From Bdellovibrionota bacterium (lineage in GTDB: Bacteria > Bdellovibrionota > Bdellovibrionia > Bdellovibrionales > JAMPXM01): DNA of 56,941 bases. The DNA lies in contig CAUJGS010000066.1 of the NCBI GenBank assembly GCA_963170185.1, positions 1 through 56,941 on the forward strand, read 5' to 3'. The position numbers and the translations under genes were made by a program. The notes beneath the pieces are model-generated. The model worked only from the letters and a program-made list of their open reading frames with translations, made no database searches and was not told where the DNA came from. Positions 1 through 9,136 of the stretch are shown piece by piece (position 1 is the stretch's first letter; every line of letters starts with the position of its first letter).

Positions 1-954
<954 letters not shown>

Positions 955-1252
955 AAAACTTTGAAACTAGAGTCTTTCGACTTTCGCTTCGAAACTTTTT
1001 AATTCTCTGAAGAATCAGAGCTATATATATGTATTCAAAATTAAAACTCAATTGGCTTCATCACTGGTTCAACAATATCAACAATACCAGAGACGCTTAT
1101 ACAACCTTGTACCGGTTGTTCAGACTCGTCACTTGCTACGGCTCGAGACCCCGTGAGGGATACCCAGAGTTTTCGCATCAGAGTCAGGCCAATTCGAGAC
1201 CCAAACACCATTTTGCTAGCTATTTAGTTTTCAAAGAACGATCGAAATCGGA
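955..1252 (-). other. rRNA operon leader transcript
   Basis: About 300 nt lie between the inferred transcription start (about 1252) and the 16S 5' end. The stretch holds a boxA antitermination element near its start and a perfect 6-bp hairpin (CTCTGA-TTCT-TCAGAG on the minus strand, 1005-1020) close to the mature end. That hairpin could be part of the processing structure. No protein-coding gene is supported here. Confidence 0.75.
1221..1241 (-). promoter_or_regulatory. boxA antitermination element of the rrn leader
   Basis: The minus strand reads GTTCTTTGAAAACTAAATA, which closely matches the rRNA boxA consensus (TGYTCTTTGAAAACT-NAAT form). BoxA recruits the NusB-S10 antitermination complex in well-studied bacteria. 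It sits about 15-30 nt after the inferred start site, between the promoter and the 16S gene, the normal place for it. Confidence 0.8.
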
Positions 1253-1258
1253 GACGCA

Positions 1259-1287
1259 GTTGTACGCGCACCTCCCTCTCACGTCAA
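1259..1287 (-). promoter_or_regulatory. rRNA operon sigma-70 promoter
   Basis: On the minus strand there is TTGACG (1287-1282), a 17-bp spacer and TACAAC (1264-1259). An A/T-rich run just upstream (about 1290-1312) resembles an UP element. Spacing and hexamers are close to consensus, and boxA follows directly downstream. This would drive the 16S gene independently of the tRNA-Ala farther upstream. Confidence 0.8.
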
Positions 1288-1518
1288 TGGCTTTCAAAAA
1301 AAATTTTGATAACCTCGACCGATGTTCGTTTCGTGCCCAAAATGGCATCAGATGTCTTCAAGAAATCTGAACGCGAATGCCCGAAGTCGCATCAACTCGT
1401 GTTTGTTTTGCTGAGTTGGTGAGCATATTTCGAAAAAAACACCCTGAAATGCGCAGTAATTATCCACCTTTGCTTTTTGAGAACAGCTTTCAATATTTTG
1501 CCGAGTTCTGATTCTCAC

Positions 1519-1544
1519 GAAAGAAAAGCGGCCTCCGAAGCCGC
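1519..1544 (-). terminator. Intrinsic terminator upstream of the rrn promoter
   Basis: The minus strand has a GCGGC-TTCGGAG-GCCGC hairpin (1544-1528) followed at once by TTTTCTTTC (1527-1519), the pattern of a rho-independent terminator. It would stop transcripts arriving from the tRNA-Ala side about 230 bp before the rRNA promoter, so tRNA-Ala and 16S appear to be separate units. Confidence 0.6.
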
Positions 1545-1647
1545 GCTCGAGCCCTCCAAACCAGATCCACCGGACATTTCGAGGAACTTTGGCGAGCCCA
1601 CGCCGACGGTTTTCTAGATTCGACGGATATTCACTCAAGGCAAAGAC

Positions 1648-1679
1648 GAGCCTTGGGCGAGAGCGGCCTGGCTCTTTTT
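1648..1679 (+). terminator. Terminator-like hairpin, plus orientation
   Basis: GAGCC (1648-1652) can pair with GGCTC (1670-1674), which is followed by TTTTT on the plus strand. On the minus strand the flanking AAAGA/TCTTT could extend the stem, so it might work in both directions. No plus-strand gene is visible just before it; its role is unclear. Confidence 0.4.
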
Positions 1680-1680
1680 G

Positions 1681-1750
1681 AATGAAGTTTTATTGATTAG
1701 ATATTTTTTGATTATGACTAGGTAATTTTAGATTATTTTTCTGTATTCAA
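1681..1750. other. A/T-rich island (about 19% G+C)
   Basis: Seventy bases with only about 13 G or C stand out sharply from the rest of the window. No protein is encoded. Such tracts can hold promoters or bind nucleoid proteins. Weak -35/-10-like pairs occur on the plus strand, but none is convincing. The remaining sequence up to 2070 holds nothing I can identify. Confidence 0.4.
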
Positions 1751-1997
1751 CCCCACTCTCTAGCACCGGAACACGATACTTGCGGCGTGTGCCGTCTTGG
1801 CAAAACAGCCGAACCAGAGAGAAGAGTCTTCGAGTGATGATGATCGGACGCGAAGATATAGTTTTAGCTGCGCTTTATTTCCTGAGGCCTCTGCCCCCGC
1901 GCCCGTACCCTCTCTTAAATCCGACAAGTCTTGATTCCGGACCCAAGCTCAAGTTCCGAAGACTTTGCCGAAGATGTGGCACGAGAGCGCTTAGCTG

Positions 1998-2040
1998 AGC
2001 CCGTGAGGTTGGGATTTTTAGACTGGGGCTTTTTTCTTTT
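1998..2040 (+). terminator. Possible weak plus-strand terminator
   Basis: AGCCC (1998-2002) and GGGCT (2026-2030) could form a 5-bp stem around a large 23-nt loop, followed by a T-rich run (2031-2040). The large loop makes it doubtful. If real, it would end a short plus-strand RNA beginning somewhere after the A/T-rich island; no gene for such an RNA is recognised. Confidence 0.2.
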
Positions 2041-2073
2041 GATAACTCGTAGCGAGCATCTTCTTGGATGCTT

Positions 2074-2100
2074 GGGATACAAACCTCGGGATACAAACCT
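2074..2100. repeat. Tandem 14-bp direct repeat
   Basis: The 13-base unit GGGATACAAACCT occurs twice, separated by a single C (2074-2086 and 2088-2100), in the non-coding stretch between tRNA-Ala and the rRNA promoter. It is followed ten bases later by a perfect inverted repeat. Function unknown. Confidence 0.6.
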
Positions 2101-2109
2101 AGATAGACG

Positions 2110-2130
2110 GTCTAGGCAGACAGCCTAGAC
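2110..2130. repeat. Perfect 8-bp inverted repeat with 5-nt loop
   Basis: GTCTAGGC (2110-2117), AGACA, GCCTAGAC (2123-2130). It lies about 90 bp downstream of tRNA-Ala on the minus strand. No immediate T-run follows on the minus strand, so it is not a typical terminator for the tRNA. It may be a processing hairpin or a protein-binding site. Confidence 0.5.
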
Positions 2131-2216
2131 TGACGGTTTTTGATCGGGCTGAGTTTTTGTCGGGTATTGGATCTTTGGAAACTTCTAGAACCGTTTGTGA
2201 ACCGACTGAAGAAAAT

Positions 2217-2292
<76 letters not shown>

Positions 2293-2417
2293 ACGCGAAA
2301 GTCGGACATAGCGAATCTCATTGAGCCTGAGACAAGTCAAGCTCCGCCTTCTAAGAATTCGTGTTTAGCACAAAAGGGAGGCATATTTAGGCTGTTCGAA
2401 TGACGAATGCCGATGCT

Positions 2418-2951
2418 TTAAGCGTTTGCCCGCAATCCCGGGCAGGCGTTCATGTAGGGAAGTAGCCAGGCTTTTTCCTTCTGAACATCAAAACCCGCGC
2501 GCTCAGCTCCACGAAGAATGGAATCAAAGAGTTCTCTTAGTACACTGAGGTCGCGATCCGCGGAATCTGCCGCGTCTTCCATGGCCTCTAGGACCGAGAC
2601 CAAATCTGGCGTGGTCACCACTCGGGGCAGCTTCGACGCAGCAGCCGTATTGGGTGGCGGCGCTGCCTTTCTAGCGACGGGTTTAAACCCTATCAGGCGT
2701 TCCGTGATGAGGATCTTAAGACCGTCTTGAAAGTTCACTTGCACGAAAGAACGGCCATCGGCATCGGCTCGCATCAGCACATCCTGCAAGCGCGCCGCGC
2801 GGATATGAAGAGTGTGGCCATCAATCCGTTGGCGAATACGAACTTGATCAGGTGCAAACTGCTCGGCTTCCAGTTCATGAGCATTCCCCATGAAATCGAG
2901 GATCGATTGCAGAAGCTCGAGTTGTTTTGTCGTTGCGGTCGAAAATTCCAA
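2418..2951 (-). CDS. Hypothetical protein, 177 aa
   Basis: I do not recognise a family. The protein is soluble, with no signal peptide or membrane segment. An N-terminal alpha/beta part (about 1-90) contains alternating hydrophobic strands such as VRIRQRIDGHTLHIRAARL. It is followed by an Ala/Pro-rich linker (about 93-107) and a helical, acidic C-terminal half (about 108-177). The start is TTG at 2951, chosen because AGGAGG lies 6 nt upstream; the nearby ATG is out of frame. The gene stands alone between tRNA-Ala and the divergent cupin gene. The upstream gap (2952-3137) holds no convincing promoter. Confidence 0.7.
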   Translation of the reverse strand: MEFSTATTKQLELLQSILDFMGNAHELEAEQFAPDQVRIRQRIDGHTLHIRAARLQDVLMRADADGRSFVQVNFQDGLKILITERLIGFKPVARKAAPPPNTAAASKLPRVVTTPDLVSVLEAMEDAADSADRDLSVLRELFDSILRGAERAGFDVQKEKAWLLPYMNACPGLRANA

Positions 2952-3137
2952 ACATGTCCTCCTGCCACCTCGTGTAGCGCGGGGGGCGTCATGCCACAGT
3001 CCTCCCCGCTATCGTCCTCTCAATTCAGGTACTTAAGGGGCAAGAGACACTCGTCTCAAAGCGAGGCTGAAATCTCGACTTAGGAAAAGACGCCGCTGTA
3101 TCGACCCGAGACGACACCCCAGCAAGGAGCGCGGCAC

Positions 3138-3479
3138 GTGACAATGCCGAGCGGAGCATCTAGAAGTAAGTGCATGTTGATCAATCGATGGACCGGCCAA
3201 TCTCTTCCTTCTCCGCAACAGCTAAAGATGCTCTTGGTGAACGAAGGCCTACAGCCCGAATTAGAGACCTTGGCCGCGCACTCTTCGATTAAAGAGCATC
3301 GTCATCCGTTTGATGAAGTGCGAATCATTCTCGAAGGCAATCTCATCATCGACGTCAACGGTAACCAGCTACTCTTGCGCCCCGGTGACAGAATCGACGT
3401 CCCCGCCAATACCCGCCACTCGAAGATGGTCCATGGCGGCGGAGCCTGCATCTCGATCATTGCAAAACGCACGTTTTAA
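3138..3479 (+). CDS. Small single-domain cupin protein
   Basis: The 113-aa product ends in a compact cupin barrel (about 45-113). Cupin motif 1 is visible as EHRHPFDEVRIILEG, with the His pair and Glu that usually bind a metal, and motif 2 as PGDRIDVPANTRH. Cupins of this size are often sugar-binding, metal-dependent or regulatory proteins, and the substrate cannot be told from sequence. The start is taken as GTG at 3138 because AAGGAG (3124-3129) is 8 nt upstream; ATG at 3144 is an alternative. It is one of few plus-strand genes, divergent from the preceding hypothetical gene and convergent with rarA, with only about 29 nt between stops. Confidence 0.8.
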   Translation: MTMPSGASRSKCMLINRWTGQSLPSPQQLKMLLVNEGLQPELETLAAHSSIKEHRHPFDEVRIILEGNLIIDVNGNQLLLRPGDRIDVPANTRHSKMVHGGGACISIIAKRTF

Positions 3480-3508
3480 GCGCGACCCCAACATCAAGGT
3501 TTAAACCC

Positions 3509-4873
3509 TCAGGTCTCGGTAACTTTGACTTCCTTTTCGCCGGAGGTCTCTTCGCTGGCCTTCTCGCCGCGGATCCAGGCTTGATACTGCTTCATGGTCT
3601 TTTCGAACCCACGGCCAGTTAACTCAAGGAGCTTCGTGGTCTCAAGCCCTTCTGGAAGGAAGTTCTGCGAAACGAATCCGCGCTCACCGTCGTGCGAATA
3701 GCGATAGCCCTTGCCGTACCCCAGCGACTTGGAAAGCTTGGTCTTTGAGGAGCGCAATGAAAGCGGGATCGGAAGCGAACCCGTACGGTCTACCAACTCG
3801 AGGGCGGCCTGGTAGGCGGCGTAGGAGGCGTTGGATTTTGGCGCGCAGGCGAGGTACACGACCGTTTGCGCGAAGACGATACCCGCTTCCGGCCACCCCA
3901 CCCTCGTGACGGCATCGTGACAAGACGTCGCCACCTGAAGCCCTCGCGGATCCGCATTGCCCACATCCTCTGAAGCGAGAATCATGAGGCGCCTAGCAAG
4001 AAAGGCCACGTCTTCTTGAGCGCGAGCCAAGCGCGCGAGATAGTAAAGAGCCGCATCGGCGTCGGAGCCGCGAATGGATTTAATGAGTGCGGAAATCGTA
4101 TCGTAATGCGCATCGCCGGCGCGGTCGAACTTCAGCGTCAGCTCGCCAATCCGTTCTTGCACCTGCTGACCGTCCAGCGGCTCTTTCGGTGCCCCGGCCG
4201 GCTCGCTTGCAACCAACCACTCGACCGAATTGAGAAGCTTGCGGCCGTCGCCATCGGAGATCGCGACAAAGCGCTGCCAGCCATCTTCCGACAGCCATGC
4301 CGTCATATCAGACTTGCTTTCGGCAAACCCTCGCCGCGCGAGTTCGCGGAGATCCTCGTCGCTCAGAGGCTCAAAGGCCAGCACCTGGCACCTGGAGATC
4401 AAAGCCGGATTGAGAGTGTGGGAGGGGTTCTCCGTTGTGGCTCCGAGAAGGCTCACATCCCCGGACTCGAGCGATGCCAATAAAACGTCTTGCTGCGCAC
4501 GATTGAGGCGATGGATCTCGTCGACAAAGACGATTGTGCGCTTGCGATCTGTCAGACGTCGCATGCGTGCACGATCACAAACTTCTTTGAGAATCTTCGC
4601 GCCGGTTTCGATGGCCGGGCAGTTTTCGGTTACGATCTCTGGGCCTGCCGAAATAATTCGAGCGAGCGTTGTTTTGCCGCAACCTGGAGGGCCGAAGAGG
4701 ATGAAACTCGGGACTCGCCCACCCTTCATGCTGTTTTCGAGCTGACGACGCCACTGCGCCTGGCCGCTTAAGAGACGCGGCTGTCCCACCATGTCGTCTA
4801 GGGACTTGGGACGAAGCCGCTCGGCAAGAGGGCGATCGGTAGATTGAGCGAGAGCAGACTCAAAGAGATCCAT
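3509..4873 (-). CDS. rarA: Replication-associated recombination ATPase RarA (MgsA)
   Basis: A 454-aa AAA+ ATPase of the RarA/WRNIP1 family, related to clamp-loader subunits. It acts at stalled replication forks with the clamp and SSB. Visible motifs are Walker A FGPPGCGKTT (near 60-69), Walker B VFVDEIHR (near 115-122), sensor region GATTENPS and the C-terminal tetramerisation part with HDAVTRVGWPEA and GYRYSHDGERGFVSQNFLPE. Length fits the family. The start at 4873 has no strong Shine-Dalgarno. It lies 36 nt downstream of the lipoprotein gene that follows pilQ and may be co-transcribed with it. Confidence 0.95.
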   Translation of the reverse strand: MDLFESALAQSTDRPLAERLRPKSLDDMVGQPRLLSGQAQWRRQLENSMKGGRVPSFILFGPPGCGKTTLARIISAGPEIVTENCPAIETGAKILKEVCDRARMRRLTDRKRTIVFVDEIHRLNRAQQDVLLASLESGDVSLLGATTENPSHTLNPALISRCQVLAFEPLSDEDLRELARRGFAESKSDMTAWLSEDGWQRFVAISDGDGRKLLNSVEWLVASEPAGAPKEPLDGQQVQERIGELTLKFDRAGDAHYDTISALIKSIRGSDADAALYYLARLARAQEDVAFLARRLMILASEDVGNADPRGLQVATSCHDAVTRVGWPEAGIVFAQTVVYLACAPKSNASYAAYQAALELVDRTGSLPIPLSLRSSKTKLSKSLGYGKGYRYSHDGERGFVSQNFLPEGLETTKLLELTGRGFEKTMKQYQAWIRGEKASEETSGEKEVKVTET

Positions 4874-4909
4874 GCGCCCGGTCTACCGCAGACACGGTCA
4901 AAGCGACAC

Positions 4910-5566
4910 TTACAACTTCTCTGCACGCACCGTGGTAGATTGCCGAATCGGCTTTTGATTGCCCTGTTTGTCTGTCGCGTAACCGCGCAGAGTGACTTTA
5001 ATAGAGATGGCACCAGAGTTTACCTCGGGCTTTGTCGCAATTCCGGAGATATGCAACCCGCACGGCGCATAGGGATCCGCCGGGCCTTTACGGCGAGTCG
5101 AGTTTGACTCAAGATTGTAAGCCGTACTCGCCGAGCGATTGTCATCTTGTTCGATCGTAAGGTCTGCCAAACCAGTTAAGGCGCGAATCTCTTCTTCACT
5201 GAGGGCAAGCTCCTGCCCCTCTTCGGAGGCCAAAGCAGATCCTTTCATTTCGATGACGAACTCGGAAATCGTCAGCGCATCCGGTGAGCGCCATTGCAAC
5301 GTGAAGTTTTGGAAGTAAGCACGATCGGCGTTTAGGTCACGCGCGACAATTTCAGTTCCATCAATCTTGGCCGCTGCATATGCGACACAGCTAGATCCTG
5401 TCCCAGGAACGATAAAAACTTTGTTCGGCGTAATACCGATTGCGATATCGGCCGACGGTCCCCCTGTCTCGCCACAACCGGAAATAGCAAGCAAGACTCC
5501 TAGGAACAGCACAACTGCTCCCTTATTCAAACTCTTAAAAATGGACCGTCGAGGAGTCATTGCCAT
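4910..5566 (-). CDS. Putative lipoprotein downstream of pilQ
   Basis: The product of about 218 aa has a lipoprotein signal: basic start, hydrophobic segment VVLFLGVLLAIS and a lipobox ending at GC (Cys about 31), so it is likely anchored in a membrane facing the periplasm. The mature part has beta-strand character and no family I recognise. The start at 5566 is chosen over the upstream ATG at 5572 because AGGAG lies 6 nt before it. Its start is only 9 nt after the pilQ stop, so it is probably the last gene of the pilMNOPQ unit. It could be a pilotin-like helper of the secretin, but that is only inference from position. Confidence 0.7.
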   Translation of the reverse strand: MAMTPRRSIFKSLNKGAVVLFLGVLLAISGCGETGGPSADIAIGITPNKVFIVPGTGSSCVAYAAAKIDGTEIVARDLNADRAYFQNFTLQWRSPDALTISEFVIEMKGSALASEEGQELALSEEEIRALTGLADLTIEQDDNRSASTAYNLESNSTRRKGPADPYAPCGLHISGIATKPEVNSGAISIKVTLRGYATDKQGNQKPIRQSTTVRAEKL

Positions 5567-5575
5567 ATACATCTC

Positions 5576-7834
5576 CTATTCTAACGATCTCCCCTTCGGG
5601 AGGGTACGGTCGGCATTCAAAATTCTCGGTGTGATAAACACCAAAAGCTCGTTTCTGAGGCTTGTTTTATCCGTGGACTTAAACAGCCATCCCAGAATCG
5701 GTATATTTCTCAGATAAGGCGTTCCGGTTTCGCCTTCCGTCGTATCAGACTGGTACACGCCGCCAATCACCGCTGTCTGGCCATTCTTCACCATGACATT
5801 GGTTTGCACATTTCTAGACTCGATCGGCGCGTTGTCGCCATCCGCCGCACCTAGGAATTCTCTGCGGAAGTTCACCTGCATCAGAATATCGCCACCCGAA
5901 GTAATCTGCGGTGTCACTGTCAGTGTGGTCGGAACTGGGCGATACGTGACAGAGACCAGCGGCTGCGTCGTCGCAGCTCCCCCAGTCGCCGCAGCTTGGG
6001 TGAGGACGGGAATCTGAATAGATTGGTCAATTGTGGCCTGCTGGGCGTTCATGGTGACGACACGTGGAGAAGAGATGATCTTCGCCATAGATTGACGCTC
6101 AAACAATGCAAGCTTGGCATCGAGATCACCAAAGAAGCTCAATGTTCCGAGGCGGAAATCAAGAGATGTCGCAGCAGACGGCAGCCTCGGTGAAACTCGT
6201 CCACTTTGTCCAAACGTCAAACCTCCGAGCGGAACATCTTGTCCCGTGTAACCCCAGTTGATACCGAAGTTTCGCCCCATGTCCTCTTTTGCTTCGACGA
6301 TCTTACCCTCGATCATCACCTGCAGCGGAGCCGTATCGAGAGCGCGAACGAGTTGCTCGATACGCTGAATGTTTTCTTCCGTATCAGTAACGATGATCGA
6401 GCTAGAACGAGAGTCCGCCTCGATACGGCCTCGGCCAGTTGGCGCGGCTTGCTGCTGCCCGCCGAGGCCTGTCGACGAAGTCGCCTGGAGCGTGTTGCGA
6501 ATCTGCCCAGCAAGGGTTCCGACGTTTGCGAAACTGACCGGAATCACCTTCACTCGCAAAGGCAGAGTGGCTTCCTGCGCCTCGAGAATACGCCGAGCAT
6601 CCTCTGCTTCGCTCTGAAGCTGGCGGATTGGAGCGATACGCAAGACGCTTCCCTGCCGAACGTAACCGAGCCCGCGTGTTTTCATGATAATCGAAAGCGC
6701 TTGATCCCAAGGAACCTGACGAAGCTTGATGGTGATGCTTCCATTGATGTCGTCCGACATAATGATATTGGCACCGCTCTGATCCGCGATCAAAGTGATC
6801 ACGTCACGTACCGGAGTGTCTCGCACTTCGATGGAGATAGGGCGCCCGTAAAAGCGTGTGGCGCCCAAGTTCTCCTCTTGAAGCGAACTCGTTCCCATAA
6901 TTCTAGCGGAGCTACTGGACGATGCAGGAGGTGCTGCGACTCGACTCGCCGTTCGCGGTGAGTCGCTGCCGCTTGATGATGGGGTAAACTCTTCTGTACC
7001 AGGGTCCTCGCCACCGTACTCATCCCCCGCTTCGGCACCCGCGGCACTGGAGTCTGCGACCTCAGAGCCCGCGTCGGCGAAATCCTCCGCAGAAGAGGAC
7101 GCCGCTTGTTGCTTCTGAGCAGATTGGGCATTGCCGGCGACGATCGCCAAGACACGATCACTTTGCTTCACGTCGACCGAACGTGGTTGCCGATACTGAA
7201 GAACGATGCGGGCCGTGTTTGAGCCTGGCTCTTGGTAGGCGTTAATCGAGACAGTCGCTTGTTTGAAATCCTTCGTATTGAAAGGACGCTTGAGCTTGTC
7301 GGGAAGTTTCGCATTTGCGATTTCGATGATCACCTGATTCTGGCTGGGCACCTCGCGAGTGCGATAGGTCGCCGGACTTGAGGTTGTCACCACGACGGTG
7401 CCGCCGGCTTGCTTGGAGTCGTATTGGATATCCGTGATTTGGATCTCTTCACCCAAAGCCGTCGGCTGAGCAGGAACAGGCTCCGGCGAAAGTGGAGCCG
7501 CCTCTCCAGCGAAATCTCCGCCGCCACCGCCGCCGAGGTCCGCGTCGAGATCTGACTCGAGGTCGTTTTCCAACTCCGACTCAAGATCCGACTCGAGATC
7601 ATTTTGCGCCAAATAGCGGACACGACCAGAAGTCGATGCCGACATGCGCTTTTTCTTGGAGTTCTTCTTTGAACTTTTCTTCGCCTTCGCCGTCGCCGTC
7701 GAACGATTAGCGCGCGAGTTAGTCACTCCTTCGCGAGCCTCGGCGACAAACGGGCTACCGACAAGTAAACCGCCTAATGCAACGGCGAGCGAAAGAGACG
7801 CAACAGATGCGTGATGTAAGAGTCGTTTCACCAT
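5576..7834 (-). CDS. pilQ: Type IV pilus secretin PilQ
   Basis: The outer-membrane secretin through which the pilus passes. From the ATG at 7834 (GGAGGG 7 nt upstream) the protein is 752 aa. It has a signal peptide ending near 33, a Lys-rich stretch (50-63) and an acidic leucine repeat (79-100). An AMIN domain follows (about 125-230, ITDIQYD onwards), then an STN/N0 domain (ISIEVRDTPVRDVITLIADQ), a secretin N1 domain and the C-terminal beta-barrel (VEAKEDMGRNFGINWGYTG to ELLVFITPRIL). It is the last pil gene of pilMNOPQ, with a 128-bp gap after pilP that is longer than other gaps in the operon. The charged N-terminal insert is unusual. Confidence 0.96.
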   Translation of the reverse strand: MVKRLLHHASVASLSLAVALGGLLVGSPFVAEAREGVTNSRANRSTATAKAKKSSKKNSKKKRMSASTSGRVRYLAQNDLESDLESELENDLESDLDADLGGGGGGDFAGEAAPLSPEPVPAQPTALGEEIQITDIQYDSKQAGGTVVVTTSSPATYRTREVPSQNQVIIEIANAKLPDKLKRPFNTKDFKQATVSINAYQEPGSNTARIVLQYRQPRSVDVKQSDRVLAIVAGNAQSAQKQQAASSSAEDFADAGSEVADSSAAGAEAGDEYGGEDPGTEEFTPSSSGSDSPRTASRVAAPPASSSSSARIMGTSSLQEENLGATRFYGRPISIEVRDTPVRDVITLIADQSGANIIMSDDINGSITIKLRQVPWDQALSIIMKTRGLGYVRQGSVLRIAPIRQLQSEAEDARRILEAQEATLPLRVKVIPVSFANVGTLAGQIRNTLQATSSTGLGGQQQAAPTGRGRIEADSRSSSIIVTDTEENIQRIEQLVRALDTAPLQVMIEGKIVEAKEDMGRNFGINWGYTGQDVPLGGLTFGQSGRVSPRLPSAATSLDFRLGTLSFFGDLDAKLALFERQSMAKIISSPRVVTMNAQQATIDQSIQIPVLTQAAATGGAATTQPLVSVTYRPVPTTLTVTPQITSGGDILMQVNFRREFLGAADGDNAPIESRNVQTNVMVKNGQTAVIGGVYQSDTTEGETGTPYLRNIPILGWLFKSTDKTSLRNELLVFITPRILNADRTLPKGRSLE

Positions 7835-7962
7835 TCGGGTGCCCTCCGTGGATCCCAACATGAGAAGTATGACATGGCTTCTCGCCAGACGCGACCTCTC
7901 GACAGGTCCAGTCCAGGTCTAGGTTCGATAAGAATTTGGCGAATGATTTTATACCGAGAGAA

Positions 7963-8526
7963 CTATTTGGCGAGCTTCACGACCTGAGCCGTCGTTGTCA
8001 GGCGACCAGCATCACCTTCCATCGTCTCAACGACGACGATTTCACCTTCGCGAATGACCGCGATGTATCCATTGCGCAGGCCAATTTTTGCATTCGGACC
8101 TACAACATGAACCTTCCCAAGCGGATCGGAGATCATCGCTCGAGGTCGTTTGACGTCCCATACGATACCAATGAGCTTCAGCGCACTGAGATCAAACTTT
8201 TGCAGTCCAACCAGAGGTCCGTGACGAGCTCCCATTGGAACTGGCTGATCCAACACTGGAGGAAAGAAGGGATCACGACGCTGACGAGGTTTATAATCAA
8301 ACGCGTCCATCAATCCCTGCAAAAACAGCTCGTCCGACAGCGTCTCAAGTTGCTTGGTGGCTTCTTTCGGATCAATGGCTCCGCCATCGGCCGCGGCATC
8401 GCCTGCGGCGGCTGGTGCCGCTGGCGGATCCTGCGCAAAAGCCGGCGTTGTCCCGATCAGGGAAAGCAGAAACATCCAGCGAACAACATTGGAGGCAGAC
8501 GTTGGAAGAAACTTACGGACTTCCAC
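7963..8526 (-). CDS. pilP: Type IV pilus assembly protein PilP
   Basis: A periplasmic protein linking the inner-membrane PilN/PilO complex to PilQ. It has a hydrophobic N-terminal segment (WMFLLSLIGTTPAFA) and the PilP core with QKFDLSALKLIGIVWD, a GLR-type turn and GEIVVVE strands. PilP is often a lipoprotein, but here no lipobox Cys is visible and the segment looks like a cleaved signal peptide. The start is GTG at 8526 with GGGAGG 5 nt upstream; it overlaps the end of pilO by 14 nt. The GTG at 8532 is an alternative. Confidence 0.92.
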   Translation of the reverse strand: MEVRKFLPTSASNVVRWMFLLSLIGTTPAFAQDPPAAPAAAGDAAADGGAIDPKEATKQLETLSDELFLQGLMDAFDYKPRQRRDPFFPPVLDQPVPMGARHGPLVGLQKFDLSALKLIGIVWDVKRPRAMISDPLGKVHVVGPNAKIGLRNGYIAVIREGEIVVVETMEGDAGRLTTTAQVVKLAK

Positions 8527-9136
8527 TCGCACCTCCCACAGCCGTATCGACCGACAGATCTTGAAGATATCGATACGCGACCAGCGTACCTCTCATTTCG
8601 ATCATTGGCGCTTCTTCGATGTCCGTTCCGCCTACACCGGAGTTGACGACTTCGATCTCGTCAAATGTGAGAAGTTTTGGCACCGCCGAGAGTGACGAGA
8701 GGAATGTCACGAGCTGCTCAAACCGGCCGGTGATGGCGAACTCCAATCGAATGACCTCGTAGAAGTCTTTCTTCTCCACTTCGAGTTTCGGCTTCGTGGA
8801 ATTGACCTTAGCACCGGCCTCACTCGCCATGCGGCTCACCATTTGAGTGAGCTCGTTGGCATTCATGTCGGCCGGCATGTACTCTTTCACCTTTTCGAAC
8901 TGCTTTTCGTTGTTGCTGACTTCTTTTTCGAACTTCACGGTGTCGGCCATGGCCTGTTTCGTGTCCGCAAGATTCTTTTCTGCCTCAGAAAGCTGCGCCT
9001 GAAGACTGCGAATGGTCGTCTCGACGCCACTGCCATCGTCATAATACAGGAACCAATAGGCCGCCAAAGCCACCATACCAAAAACGACGACCTTGCTCCA
9101 AGTGAGTTCTCCGAGCTGAAGGATATATTTCTCCAT
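8513..9136 (-). CDS. pilO: Type IV pilus assembly protein PilO
   Basis: An inner-membrane protein of 207 aa that pairs with PilN in the pilus alignment complex. It has a short cytoplasmic start, one membrane segment (VVVFGMVALAAYWFLYY, about 17-33), a periplasmic coiled coil (about 40-90) and a ferredoxin-like domain (MVSRMASEAGAKVNSTKP to the end). The start codon overlaps the pilN stop (TGATG), a sign of translational coupling. Length and order match PilO in other pilMNOPQ operons. Confidence 0.94.
   Translation of the reverse strand: MEKYILQLGELTWSKVVVFGMVALAAYWFLYYDDGSGVETTIRSLQAQLSEAEKNLADTKQAMADTVKFEKEVSNNEKQFEKVKEYMPADMNANELTQMVSRMASEAGAKVNSTKPKLEVEKKDFYEVIRLEFAITGRFEQLVTFLSSLSAVPKLLTFDEIEVVNSGVGGTDIEEAPMIEMRGTLVAYRYLQDLSVDTAVGGASGSP

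Noticed and set aside
1348-1638. A 96-aa minus-strand frame upstream of the rRNA promoter
   Set aside because: It spans a clear terminator hairpin with T-run, has a composition unlike the neighbours and no ribosome-binding site.
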